DNA of 64,000 bases from Saururus chinensis. Lineage: Eukaryota > Streptophyta > Magnoliopsida > Piperales > Saururaceae. The DNA lies in assembly GCA_035235625.1 (NCBI GenBank), contig CP141140.1, positions 45,193,351-45,257,350 of the forward strand, in the 5' to 3' direction. Of this stretch, positions 11,539-22,335 are shown piece by piece (position 1 is the first letter of the stretch; each line of letters opens with the position of its first letter). The position numbers and the translations under genes are program-made. Below the pieces are notes generated by a model that saw only the letters and a list, made by a program, of their open reading frames with translations, was not told where the DNA came from and ran no database searches.

Positions 11539-13824
11539 TTAATTAATTTCGACTAAATGTTAACTAGTAGATCATAGATGGCTTATATTTATCGAATTAC
11601 ATTTTGGCTCATTAATTTTATTATTGATTTCATGGATGTCAACTTGTTGGAAATATTCAGTGGCTTCTTCACTTCACAGTAGTACACTTATATCTCCACC
11701 TCCCCGAGGCATGCAAAGGGCAATGAAGGAGAAGCCGAAGCAAAGAACAAATTGGTGGAGGCCAACGTCGAGGTGCCAGACAGCTTCACAGTGTATAGAG
11801 TGATTATGCTAGATCAAAAGATGGGATGGATTTGGAGAGCAAACATTCTGCACATAATAAAGTTCATTCATTAGGCATTGGTGGTGGCAGGTGGTAGTAT
11901 AAAACAATCATTAATATTGACTTAGACGATGAAGATGTTAAATCTAAGGTGGGAAGCATAGATTGTTTATGATTATTTAGACTTCCTCATGCCACCACCA
12001 TGTCCTAATGATTAAACTTTGTTAAGTGCATGATTGATTGCTCTCCAAATCAATTACATTCTCTGATCCAAAACAATCACTCAGTATAAGCAACAAAAGA
12101 AAATGTCATATCATATTGCCAAATGCCGCACATGATAGAGTTAATGATATTTTGTATCTTCAGCATGTATGGGCACGATGGATAATTTATATGGGATTTG
12201 TTGTAATGGTTAGAAAATGGTGTCATATATAGTTTAGTTGATAATGTACATGAGATTGTTTGTCATGGTTAGAATTGCCTTTGTATATAGTTTTCTTGAT
12301 AATGTACATGGGATTGGTGGAAATAGAAGTTATAGTTTTTATTGCATTCATATGCAATTTTGTGGTTGTTATAATCTTAAAGATATATATTATTTAGAAA
12401 ATAAAAAAATTACAATCAATAGCTATGGCTTCCCATTGACGTCGTTGAAAACACAGATAGAGTTAAATAAAGTCAATATCGATGGTTATAATTCGCCATG
12501 TGAAATAGATATTTTTGATGCAGTGAAGCCTTCGATGTAAAGGCTTCATTGACTGTCAATATACCATTGGTTAAAGTAACCTAAATCACGAGGGAGGAGT
12601 ATCTGTCACCAATAATTCTTACAACAGAAAAATCCAATGATATAAATGTTGAATAGACCATTAGAATGTTATAATGTAAATAACAACTGCCCAACTTAGG
12701 TGTCGCCAATACCTATTACAAATGAAATCAGACATATGTTCTGTTCGTTGACATGAAATAACACATCTATTAGGTCGTGCATTCTCCTTGGGAGCCCTCA
12801 ACTTAAGATGCACATCTTTAGGAGTCTCACATATGTTATTTTCGATGATTGAATATTCTCACTTTATATAGTTTTGGCTATATATTTCCATTGTGTATTG
12901 CGGGAAGCAAGAGATGACACATTGGAGCTGTCCGCATGCACGCTGCATATAAACATAAATAGCCCATCCATCGACATATTGTCATAAAAGTGAAAATCTT
13001 CGTGTTTTCTCAACAATTGAAGGTTTCTTCCCATACAATCTTCCGAACTATTCTCTTACGGCCTCCTCTTCTCGTCCCCCATCTGCTCCCCCATTTGCTC
13101 CCTCATCTCCTCGGTCCTCATCTTGTCGACCTTCGTCTCCTAGGCCACCTCCATCATCTCTCAGCAGGCGGACTATCCCAGCAAAGTAGATCTATGTGTT
13201 GATTGCAAGTAGAACGTTTTAAGAAGATACCGATCATGGGACTGTAGGTTGGTGAAAGGTGGATGTCTAAGAGGCTCCTCTCCACATGTACCCTAACTCC
13301 TGAAGGCAAGACATGGGTCGTTGTGTTTCTATCCAATGGTGGATGTACCGAAACAATGGTGAGGTTGGATATGGAGGATAGGTTAAGGTTTGTACTTGTG
13401 TATAAACAATTTGAAACCTGCTGTGATCTGAAGATGAAACAAGAAAGGCAACACATTTTTGGGTGTGGAGACAGTAGCTGATAGTGTTAACTCATATGGC
13501 TCAACTGATAACTGGTAGTGCCTGAATGAGGTAACATTCGGGTACATTTATTCTTTACTTTTGGAAGCACTTATAGGGTGGGTGTGCCACATGTAGAGTT
13601 CTAAGATAGGAAGGAATGAGTGGGGCTAAGCATCAAATTGAAGAATGTCAATAGAAACGGTCAAAAAATTGAGACCGAAAGCATTGATTGAAATGTCTCA
13701 ATTGATAATTGGTAGTGCCTAACTAACATATCTCTTGGGTATATTTAACGGTTTCCTATTGGATGGACTAACGGGCGTTTGAAGCATGTTCAGATGAGAT
13801 GGATACCGGTGAGCAACCTTTGTT
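11539..13824 (+). other. MULE left interior, leader of the transposase gene
   Basis: No gene is firmly supported. 11539-11640 is the rest of a subterminal repeat unit. At 12181-12325 a 58-59-bp unit (GATAATGTACATGRGATT ... GTTAG) is repeated about two and a half times. A TATA-like ATATAAACATAAATA lies near 12945. A CT/Pro-rich stretch covers 13040-13160. A 55-bp phrase with ATAAYTGGTAGTGCCT occurs at about 13489 and again at about 13699. The 13263-13481 frame has no family I recognise; it could be an upstream exon but I cannot support that. Confidence 0.4.
12181..12325 (+). repeat. Tandem repeat, 58-59 bp x ~2.5
   Basis: Units start at 12181, 12240 and 12298. Each begins GATAATKTAYATGRGATT and the first two contain ATGGTTAGAA and ATATAGTTT. 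The reading frames across it are products of the repeat, and no protein family is recognisable. Confidence 0.65.
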
Positions 13825-16800
13825 ATGTGTGTGGGGGGAGAGTGGGATGCAAGTCAACACAAGTATGATAGCTCCAATGCTAAGTCATATCTCATATTTG
13901 TTAGAAGCTCATTGTCATATGAATCATTGGTGACCATAGTAAATGAAGTAATAGGATGTTGTAGCAAGGAATACTCTTTGAAAATGAGTTTTAAATATCT
14001 TTTGGTGATCCCCCTGGACCTACCTCCAATGAAAATACATGATACTAGGACTTTCCATTGTTTTATGCATTATGCTAAGAACAGGGACGATGGTCTTTCG
14101 TTGATAATAACCAAAGTACAAAATGTACCTGTGTTCCATGAATGTGACCCAAATTTTGATGTATCCGATCGGATGATTAAGTAGTCGATTATGTTGAATG
14201 CTGCCGAAGTCCCTAGTAGTCATGCTGATGAAGTTAACCTAAAGGTGGAAGTGAAGGAAGTAGGAGTGATGGACGCAAAAGAAAGCAATGAGCAATTGTC
14301 AAGTGTTGTGGTGGATGGGGACATTTTGTACAAGAGCACAATGGATTTGAGTGATGACACATAAGTAGATGACTTATTGCATGAGGCCAAGGAGTTTGAT
14401 GCAATGAAAGCTCCTCCTATTTACTTATATTTGCAATCCAATTCGAATAAAGAACTAGTAGAAGTCCCCATTGCAAGGGTTGAAGTTGATGATGTGAACA
14501 TATCAAAAATTGTAGAGATTGTGGCCAACTCAAATGAGAGTAATGATGCTGGAGGAGCTAATGATGAAGAAAGTGTGCCCAACACATTGAATAACATTGA
14601 TGAAGACGATGTCGTCTACGATGGATGGCAAGAACAACATGAGGAAGACATTACATGGGATAAAGTTGAATTGCATAATTATGATGAGGATGTCTACATT
14701 GTAGGACGAGAGGATGACACTTGGTATGGAAATGATACAAATGTGACTGTCGTAAGTATGGAATGTGGAAAAGGACCGCCTCCGAACTTAACTAAAGTGA
14801 TGAACATTCAAATGACTGAAAGAAAGTGGTAAGAAAAACTAAAATCACCATTATAAGCTGTGTGTTTGCTAATTTATCAATCTATAGTAACTTTGTTGTG
14901 GTGATAAATGCAAGGACGATGAAGTTCCAACGAGAGAAAATGCCACTATGAAACTTATAAATGACAGAGATGATTGTGGGCGGAGGAAAGCATCTTCATC
15001 AAGTAGCAATTTTGGGAAAACTTCGGCACTAAAACATATTCTAAGGTCATATCACATCTTACGATGTCAATTAATTGATTAGACCTAACTTATAACTATT
15101 TGTCTCAATCTAATACCGATATAAATATAACTCTTGAGCAGAATAGATGTGGGGGTGTGTGTGAATGAAGAGCACAACATGGTTGTGGAGGTTGATTTGT
15201 ATGACTATGGCAAGGATATGAAGGTAGTTCTACTTGGCCAATAATTTAGGGATAAGGAATCTCTGAAGCTACATGTACACAAGTATGCTATGCATAACAA
15301 CTTTGAGTTTAAGGCAAAATATTCAAATAAATTTCGATTCACAGTTGTGTGCAATGTGTCTAGATGTCCATGGAGGTTACATGCTGAGATAACCAATGGG
15401 TATAGTATCTTCAAAATGAAGGCTATGAATAATGTTCATACATGTGGGAAACCAATCTTTAGAGGAGATCACAAACAAGCAAAAGTGGGTATTATTGCTG
15501 ACTCAGTCGTGGAACGACTTAGGCAACATGTTGCTTATACTCCAAAGGATATTTAAGTTTATGTCGATTTGGAAAATGGAGTGAAGATGAATTATTCGAA
15601 GGCATATAGGTCTAAGGTTTTGGCATTTAACAAGTTAAGAGGATCCTATCAGTCATCATATGCTGAGTTGGCTACCTATTTACATGAGTTGGAGAAGGCA
15701 AATTCGGGCACCTCAACTGCTCTCCAGTACGACTCAACAGATATGACCTTCGAGAGATGCTTTGTTTCCTTTGGAGCAGCCATTGAGAACTTCAAGACGT
15801 ACATGCGAAGAGTTATATGTATAAATGTCACATTCTTGAAAGGAAGGTATAAAGGGACTTTGTTTTTTATATCTACTTTGGATAGTGAGAACCATATATA
15901 CCCAATTGCTTGTGCTATCGGAGAAGGAGAGAATAATGATGCATGGGGCTGAGTACTTGCACATTTGGAAACCCGCCTTGGTTATTTGGAGGGCCTAGTG
16001 ATACTTTTTGATCTGCATAGATCAATCATATCATGAGTAGCTCAAATGTTTCCATATGCCGCACATGGTTATTGTGCATTTAACATATCTCAAAACATGT
16101 TTTCACATTTCAAAGATAGAGGTTTGAACAGTAACTTCTTCAGGGCGGAAAAAGCTTTTAGGCCTGAAATATATATGGAAGAAATGACTATCATTGAGGA
16201 GAAAAACACCAAGGCCTACAAATGGTTAATTGAAATTGATAAGGCATGGTGGGTTAGTGCTTACTTTCCATCGCCCAGGTATAAAATTGTCACATCCAAC
16301 CCATGCAAAGCCTTCAATGGAATGATTAGGGAGCAGTAACATTTCCCCATTGTCATGATCATTGAGGCCATCCATTTGAAGGTTCAAGAGATGTGGTACA
16401 AGCATGGATAGGAGGCACAACATTGGAAGAGATACTTGACTAAATATGCCAAAGGAAAGATTCAAAAGTGCAATGAAGCAGCTAGAGGGATGTTGTGTTA
16501 TCCCATAGGTGGCCATGAGGTCTTAACTAGGTCCGAAAGAGGGGATGATCAAGTTTACCTTATTGCAAAGACCTGTACATGTGGAAAATTTCAGCAAAAT
16601 GAGTTGCCTTGTGAACATAAATTGGCAGCTTGTGGCCACCGAAGACTAAATTATGTTGACTATTGCTCCCCATTCCACACAATGTAAACTTATAGAAAAC
16701 TCTATAGCAAGGGAGTATATCTAGTCTTCAAACATAAAAGATGAGAGACTCCTAAAGATGTGAAGAGCCTTAAGTTGAGGCCTCCCAAGGAGAAGGCACG

Positions 16801-17198
16801 ATCGGGATGGATAAAGAAGAAGTAGATTCTTTGTCGAGGTGAAGAAACAAGGAGAGTATAATGTCGTAAGTGCAAACAATATGGTCACTATCGCAATACT
16901 TCTACTGCAGTAATTGGAGAGAACCCGGTCGGGGGCCCTACTCCTCATCAATCCACAGCTCCACCCCCTCCTCCTAGCCGGCTCCCATCACCAACTCATG
17001 CTAACCAACAGTTGTCAACATCTACACAAGTCCCACATCTAGTCGACAAGGTGGACGTTAAAGAAATTAGGTGGAAGCGTAAGACATGTCCAATCGAGTC
17101 AAAGATCAGCCCTCTAACTCCAAAGGGGAAGAGAAAGAAGAAAATAAGACAAGTGGCTGAGCTCAATGCATGTTTACTTGAAGACAAATTGTGCAGCT
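13825..17198 (+). pseudogene. mudrA-type MULE transposase, decayed
   Basis: Transposase of the surrounding MULE. Visible in order: an N-terminal PB1-like region (13825-14184, CVGGEWD and SYESLVTIVNEVIG); an acidic linker (14377-14832); the MuDR domain (about 15205-15500, with NVSRCPWRLHAE); the MULE DDE catalytic domain (about 15720-16340, with TFLKGRYKGTLFF and CAIGEGENNDAWG); a SWIM zinc finger (Cys codons 16574 and 16580, Cys-x-His at 16610-16618, with PCEHK); and a basic Pro-rich tail to 17198. Several in-frame stops interrupt it (for example after 14184, 15241, 15553 and 15949). The first catalytic Asp of the usual IDGTFLKG motif reads Asn (codon 15824-15826). An intron is likely between about 14835 and 15145. 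No longer able to act as a transposase. Confidence 0.85.
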
Positions 17199-18782
17199 GA
17201 ACATTCTTAGTAGAAAAAGTCTTACCATTATAATATACTAGACCTTTATTTTGGATTAGAGCATAATCTTTTGGCAAATCAACCATAAATTCCAGGTGCA
17301 TATACTTCAATTCTCAACATCTTTTTGTTGTCTAAGTTGTTATCATTTGCTAATTTCGTGAATTAGTGTTTTGTTCTTGAACACGTAATTTAATGCATAG
17401 AGAGGAAGAGTCTAATAGTGAAATGTTGTGTAATTATGCAATCAAGCAGAACACACTTTTGATATGAATAAACTTAACAACCATATGCAAATGGATGATT
17501 TAAGCACAGTTGACGAAATCATTTAGCATATGCAAGGATGTGGATTTCTATGTGAAGCTAGGTATAAAATTATTTTTGAGCTCTTGTAATGGACTTGATG
17601 TGGTGGTGTATGTGTGTTTGAAGTTGCTCATATCTGTGGTGCTTTTTAGTGATATGTCTTGAAGCCGTTAGTGATGAGTTTATATTGTCATGTAGTCTTC
17701 TCTGTATAATGTAGCTATAAGAGGCTTTCAACTTTTTGACATTATCATTTCTATTTGGATTTAAGTATTCCATGCTTCGCCACTAGATTTCAATGTTTCT
17801 ATGTATGTATTACGTACATAGCCTATGTTCGCATCAAATAATTTGGTAATGGAGGCAATGTCAGCACAAAACCACAATATGTAATTCGTTGGGCGCCTGG
17901 GAAGTAGGATTCTTGTCAAATTTGTCAATTACATTTGTGTTTTGTCCCATATCATGAAATTCATTAAACCGATATTTCATTTGGAAGGAATTCTCTACAT
18001 ATGCAAGATGTCCAATTACCATTTTTAATTATTTTATGATTGTTGTCTAAACAAACGGTTCAACAAGTAAATACTTTCTTTCCAGTAAACAAATCTAGTA
18101 ACCAAAAATATTTAATTCTTTCATAAAGCAATACTTCAAGTAGAGGTTTTAAATAACAATCCCATTATTTTTCCCCAAGCAAAGCGCTTTAATCTTTACA
18201 AGCTGTAAAGAATAAGCTAGTCAAGGCATGCTTGAATTGATTTCCTTCCCAAAGGGATTTCATGGGCCAATCAACTATTGCCTGAATTGATTTCCTTTCC
18301 AAAGGGATTTCATGGGCCAGTCAACTGTTATCTGAATGCATTGATTTTTATCAATGACAAATCTTTAATTGCTCAACGTACTTCATTCCTACACATGCTA
18401 AATTTCATCCAAATCTAACCAATGAGGAACAATATCTCAATCCTATTGTATCATCAAATACCCCTAGCCATTACCATCTGCAATTTTTGTCCTTATCAAA
18501 CCAACTTCATTCAAAACCTACAACTACATTCGAATGTTGATATCTCATCATTCAACATCAGCAAAAAAACTTACAAAAACCATTAAATTAATATAATCAA
18601 GTACCAACACAAATATATTCAAAATTCAGTCACCATTAAACAAAATGATATGCCCCTTTAAATTATTCCTATAAACCAACAGTCAAACACACCTCGAATC
18701 ACATAGTTAATGACCAACACCATAAAGTTAAGCCAAATCTACTGACAAGATCTCACTGTCATATTGAATTTTGCAGAATTTG
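17199..18782. other. Spacer between the convergent MULE genes
   Basis: About 1.6 kb of AT-rich sequence between the 3' ends of the transposase and Ulp1 genes. No domain is recognisable on either strand. The one clear structure is the 50-bp tandem duplication at 18234-18333. Convergent genes would have their polyadenylation signals here; AATAAA-like words are too common in AT-rich DNA to assign. Confidence 0.5.
18234..18333 (+). repeat. 50-bp tandem duplication
   Basis: Two head-to-tail copies of a 50-bp unit (18234-18283 and 18284-18333) starting GAATTGATTTCCTT and containing GGGATTTCATGGGCCA. They differ at about four or five positions. No gene overlaps it. Confidence 0.85.
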
Positions 18783-19289
18783 CTATTCAACCCTATGCCT
18801 TATGATGCGCATGTCCTCTCCGATAAAGCTAAATCGGTACCCATGCAACAAGTACCACATATAAATGCATACATAGACACCGCAATCATTGTTATTGATT
18901 TGTTGTGGGTGTATGGTTATCTCTCTCACTAGGAGACGCAAGGTAGCAGTTGCTTCATATCCCAATTTCAACAAAACTATTGGAAAAACATGTCTGAGTA
19001 TCGCCAATTTCTTGTAGTACTGCTCTACCTCAATGCCAGAGTAATATGAGTCCATTATGTATAGGACATCCTTCCTCAACTCAAGAATAATGAGAGTTCA
19101 ATGGTTACCGTTTACATGAAGAGGTAAGTGGTGGACCTCATAATCCCAAAAGTCTTTTTCATTTACCTTCAACAACTTCAACATGTTTGTCGGAACCTCT
19201 AGCCATGCTTCTACAACGGCAGCCCTGGAGACATTTTCTTCCTTTTCCTTCATTAATGTGTATAGGCTGAGGAGTGGAGATACATCCAT
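18783..19289 (-). pseudogene. Ulp1/C48 catalytic domain
   Basis: The last exon of the ULP gene. In one frame it reads DFWDYEVHHLPLHVNGNH, a TGA, then TLIILELRKDVLYIMDSYYSG, and on to HPQQINNNDCGVYVC and a terminal stop at 18783. This gives the complete His-Asp-Gln-Cys set of Ulp1-like proteases in the expected order and spacing. The only visible defect in this exon is TGA in place of the Trp codon after the His, a single G-to-A transition. The protein ends about 30 residues after the Cys, normal for plant ULP-like MULE genes. Confidence 0.82.
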
Positions 19290-19767
19290 CCTTATAAGCT
19301 CCTATTGAATTAGAAACAGACGTCGGTCAAGTAGTTGGCAGTTGTCAGTTAAATATAAATTTAAAAACAAATTACTCCATACCATAAAATAGACAAGATG
19401 GAAGACTTATTAAGTGGGTTACCAAGTGCCTTCTTCCGCAATGCTAGCACATATGCATCAATATGCTAGATCAGAGTAAAAGAAAACTAAATGAGTATTG
19501 TATTTAATATCTATAACAATAAGAATTAACTATTATTATGTACAACACAACCAACTACTAATACAACTAAAATTCACACATACATTATCCCAAAGCTACC
19601 TATGCTGCTGCATAATGGATCGTATAAAGTCAGATGTCAGCTGGATTCCACCAATTGCTGGTCGGCTGATCAATTATGAATGACATGATTGTCAACACAT
19701 ATTTATGTAAATGAAATTGATCAATATAAAATGAAATGTGTATCAAACCTAATACTATAATATGAAC

Positions 19768-20302
19768 TCACTCTGATTTCCAACCCTTCCTGAAGCTCTT
19801 TCGAAGGGTTTTATCTTCTTCCACTGTTAGGGCATGGGGTTTAGGACATGCCAATTCCAGCAAGGCTATTTTTGAGAGTGCAACGAGTCCACATATCTTT
19901 CTTCTATGGACTTCTTGGTCGGCTAGAGTTTGTCCCGTAGGTGGCTTGGCAGTAATTGAATCTCCTCCATCTTCAATTTGATCCATTATATGGTTCACCA
20001 TTTCAATGTCAGCCTACCCATCTTCTTCTCCCTTGCAGTGAATATTGTCGTTGTTTAAGGGCTCGCCAGCAGTATCTTCCTCTTGAACATAACTTGGGCT
20101 CCTCACCAGTCTCCTCTTGCCTCTCCTTGGCGCCGTATAAGGGGTCCTTACATATTTGCTAGCAGTCCTATTCCTACCTTGGACATCGGAGGGCACAACC
20201 TCTTTAACTTTTGGGGCATCACTCCTAATGTCGACCCCTGCCTCCCCAATGTCCACATGTGTTGCACCATCAAATGGGTGAACTTCGTATGCGACGATGC
20301 CC
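19768..20302 (-). pseudogene. Linker exon of the ULP gene
   Basis: Follows an acceptor-like CTTCATAG, begins with GIVAYEVHPFDGATH and continues through SDAPKVKEVVPSDVQGR, KYVRTPYTAPRRGKRR, one in-frame stop near 20010, and PPTGQTLADQEVHRRK to a donor-like GTGAGT near 19767. The basic and Pro-rich RTPYTAPRRGK stretch is typical of the linker between DUF1985 and Ulp1 in this family. Its 5' 147 bases are duplicated at 21832-21976 beyond the inserted LTR. Confidence 0.72.
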
Positions 20303-20324
20303 TATGAAGACATGCACATATGAG
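20156..20324 (+). repeat. Left copy of the ~168-bp direct duplication around the LTR-tRNA cassette
   Basis: From TGCTAGCAGTCC to CATATGAG, ending exactly where the LTR starts. It matches 21832-21999 with about 15 differences in 168 bp (9%), mostly transitions. It contains the 5' end of the ULP linker exon and its splice acceptor. Confidence 0.85.
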
Positions 20325-21760
20325 TGTTGCACTCAAATAATGTTTAATTAAATGTTTTCACATTTCAAATTGCAATCCTATTTTGTATTAATTCATTGCT
20401 TATTTGGGCTATTTATGTTTTGAATAGGTTAGTTGGACCTTAATTGAGTTTACATGTCTAAATAGGCTTCAACAAGATCCAACTGGAAGTGGAAGTGAAA
20501 TCCAACTACCCAAAGCTATTTAAAAGTTAAGAATGAGATCTTAATGGTCTAAACATGCATGGAATGGTTGAACACAACCTTGTGGACCTGTTGGATATGA
20601 GATTTGCATTAAAAGAACTAAATTAAGAAAGAAGCTGATTCCGACAGATTGACACAACCTTAGTATTTTGACCATATCTCTCTCTATATATAACTCGGAT
20701 TGATACTATTCTAGTGGCATTGGAAAGAAGACTTCCGTGGCTGCATTTGTTATTTCAAGAAGAAATTCCATATTCCGAAGCTTTGTAAGTCGAATTTGGC
20801 AAAGGGACAGCTAGTTAACTAACCCGAGACTAGCACATGGAGAATCTTTTTATTAATTATGATTGATACACATAAGGAAAGATAATGAGGCTGGTTAGAT
20901 AACTAAAGGAAGATTCAAAGATACTTATTTGCTAAATAAATCATTAATTTATTTAATTAATTTAGAATCTAATCATTGCCAAAGAAGCAACCAATCAAGC
21001 GATCAATCAAAATGCAATCTAGAGATATGATTTTACTTTCCCCTTTGAAGCAACCCCTTCTATTCCTATAAATAGAGGGGTGGACGTGATAGAGACATCA
21101 TTTCCTCCTCTTTAGAGATCTCTTCCCTTATTTTCTTCTATTTCTTTGTATTTTTTTATTTTTAGTTTTATTGTAATGGCTTTCTAAGCTCTCAAGTTCA
21201 AGCTTGAGTTGATTTATAATAATCTAATAGAGTTCTATTTATGTTTCATCAATTGTTTCAAGTAAGTATTATTTATTTAAAGTAACGTTTATTTAATATT
21301 GTTATTCTTCTTATTTCTTTGTGATTTGCATACATAAGATGCTTGAAAGCTCTTCTTTTTGATCTTTTGTAATTTGGATACATAGAAATATTTAAGAGAC
21401 AATTATTTTTATCCTTCATCTATCCAAAATATTTTCTATCTTTAATTTTAATTTTAATGTTCATATTTTCCAGTTAGATAGAATCTTCATTTGATTCTAA
21501 TTGAGATAACATGATACATGAAGAACATCATTAGATGTTACAATGATCCTTAATGTCTTAGTGTTTTCTCATCTTGATTTCTTAACTCTTTATTGCCTCA
21601 ATATTCTTCTACTCTTTCTTAGTTTTTCTTTCTTCTACTTTTTCGTAACAATTTTCTTTGTTTCACAAGGCTTTCCCTGTGGATCGACCTTATCTATTAC
21701 AATTGGCAAGTAAAACAAATTTGAATTTGATTTCTTCATAGTCTTGTTTCAGATGTAACA
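20325..21760 (+). mobile_element. Single Athila-type LTR (captured cDNA)
   Basis: Starts TGTTGCACTCAAATAATG, matching the Athila LTR end TGATGCACTGAAATAATG seen at 40480, and ends GATGTAACA at 21760. It carries the family's TATA box (21067-21074) and the GTGGATCGACCTT phrase near 21680. It is 1,436 bp, about 240 bp longer than the LTRs at 40480 and 42559, so it is a related subfamily. There is no second LTR and no coding region. Unlike an ordinary solo LTR it continues into a PBS and antisense tRNA, and its flanks are a 168-bp duplication. Confidence 0.85.
21067..21074 (+). promoter_or_regulatory. TATA box of the captured Athila LTR
   Basis: TATAAATA within CCTATAAATAGAGGGGTGG, a phrase shared by all four Athila LTRs of this family in the window (also at 41018 on + and near 43205 and 51480 on -). 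Confidence 0.6.
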
Positions 21761-21766
21761 ACAAAT

Positions 21767-21831
21767 TGGCGCCGTTGCGGAGGATCGAACCCGGGTCACC
21801 CGCGTGACAGGCGGGAATACTCACCACTATA
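21767..21831 (-). other. Antisense tRNA-Asp(GUC) fragment fused to the LTR
   Basis: On the - strand this reads as tRNA-Asp from its D arm to its 3' CCA: TATAGTGGTGAGTATTCCCG, anticodon loop CCTGTCACG (GTC), T arm GGGTTCGATCC, and the CCA end. Only about 10 nt of the 5' end are missing. It lies six bases after the LTR end, exactly at the PBS, which in this Athila family (see 50810) pairs with tRNA-Asp for about 18 nt only. Here the match continues through the whole tRNA body. CCA is not encoded in plant tRNA genes, so the source is a mature tRNA or the PBS, not a tRNA gene. About three differences from the plant tRNA-Asp I recall. Confidence 0.88.
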
Positions 21832-21999
21832 TGCTAGCAATCCTCTTCCTACCCTGGACATCGGAGGGCACAACCTCTTTGACTTTTGGGGCATCACTCC
21901 CAATGTCAATCCCTGCCTCCCCAACGTCTACATCAGTTGCACTATCAAATGGGTGAACTTCGTATGCAATGATGTCCTATGAAGACATGCACATATGAG
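21832..21999 (+). repeat. Right copy of the ~168-bp duplication
   Basis: Starts TGCTAGCAATCC directly after the tRNA sequence and ends CATATGAG, then continues into the unique host intron. It shares a two-to-three-base overlap (TATA/ATAT) with the tRNA end, suggestive of microhomology joining. It contains a second, partial copy of the ULP linker exon with its acceptor site. Confidence 0.85.
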
Positions 22000-22335
22000 T
22001 AGTTGTGTAAATCAAAATATAATAATATTAGGACAATGTGGGACAATTAAGATAGTAAAGTATCAAGCATGTAATTTTTAATTGTATAACATTGGGGCAA
22101 GAAATACATGTCCTTCATATGACAAAGACTTGCATACCCTAACTTGCCGACAACTGGATTCATTGAATATTAGTATGATTTTTGTGGAGTTACAAGAATA
22201 ATAAAACTTAACAGTAGTATGGAGTCATAATCATTAATAGAATGTAGCTAACCTTAAATGGGTTTGTTGACTTCCCACTCATGGACAACAAAGCTAAAAC
22301 ATCTTGAGATAATTTATCTACCTTGGCTTCTAAAA
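22000..22335 (-). other. ULP intron and short ULP exon
   Basis: Mostly intron sequence of the ULP gene. The 22253-22335 part reads on - as IFLEAKVDKLSQDVLALLSM and SGKSTNPFK before a GT donor at 22252. It appears to continue the coding sequence that stops at 28550 on the far side of the retroelement block (DHLEV), so the block split an exon. Confidence 0.6.

Noticed and set aside
13263-13481. Separate gene upstream of mudrA
   Set aside because: No recognisable family; it may be part of a transposase leader exon, but splice sites cannot be supported.
16855-16915. CCHC zinc knuckle at the transposase C-terminus
   Set aside because: Only part of the pattern (KCKQYGHYRN) is seen and the outer cysteines are not in place, so it is at best a relic.
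20325-21760. Ordinary solo LTR with a 5-bp target duplication
   Set aside because: The flanks are a ~168-bp duplication and the right side continues through PBS into tRNA; LTR-LTR recombination would not leave these.
21767-21831. Functional tRNA-Asp gene on the - strand
   Set aside because: The 5' ~10 nt (acceptor arm strand) are missing, a CCA is present at the 3' end, and it lies exactly at a retroelement PBS, all of which point to a captured primer sequence.
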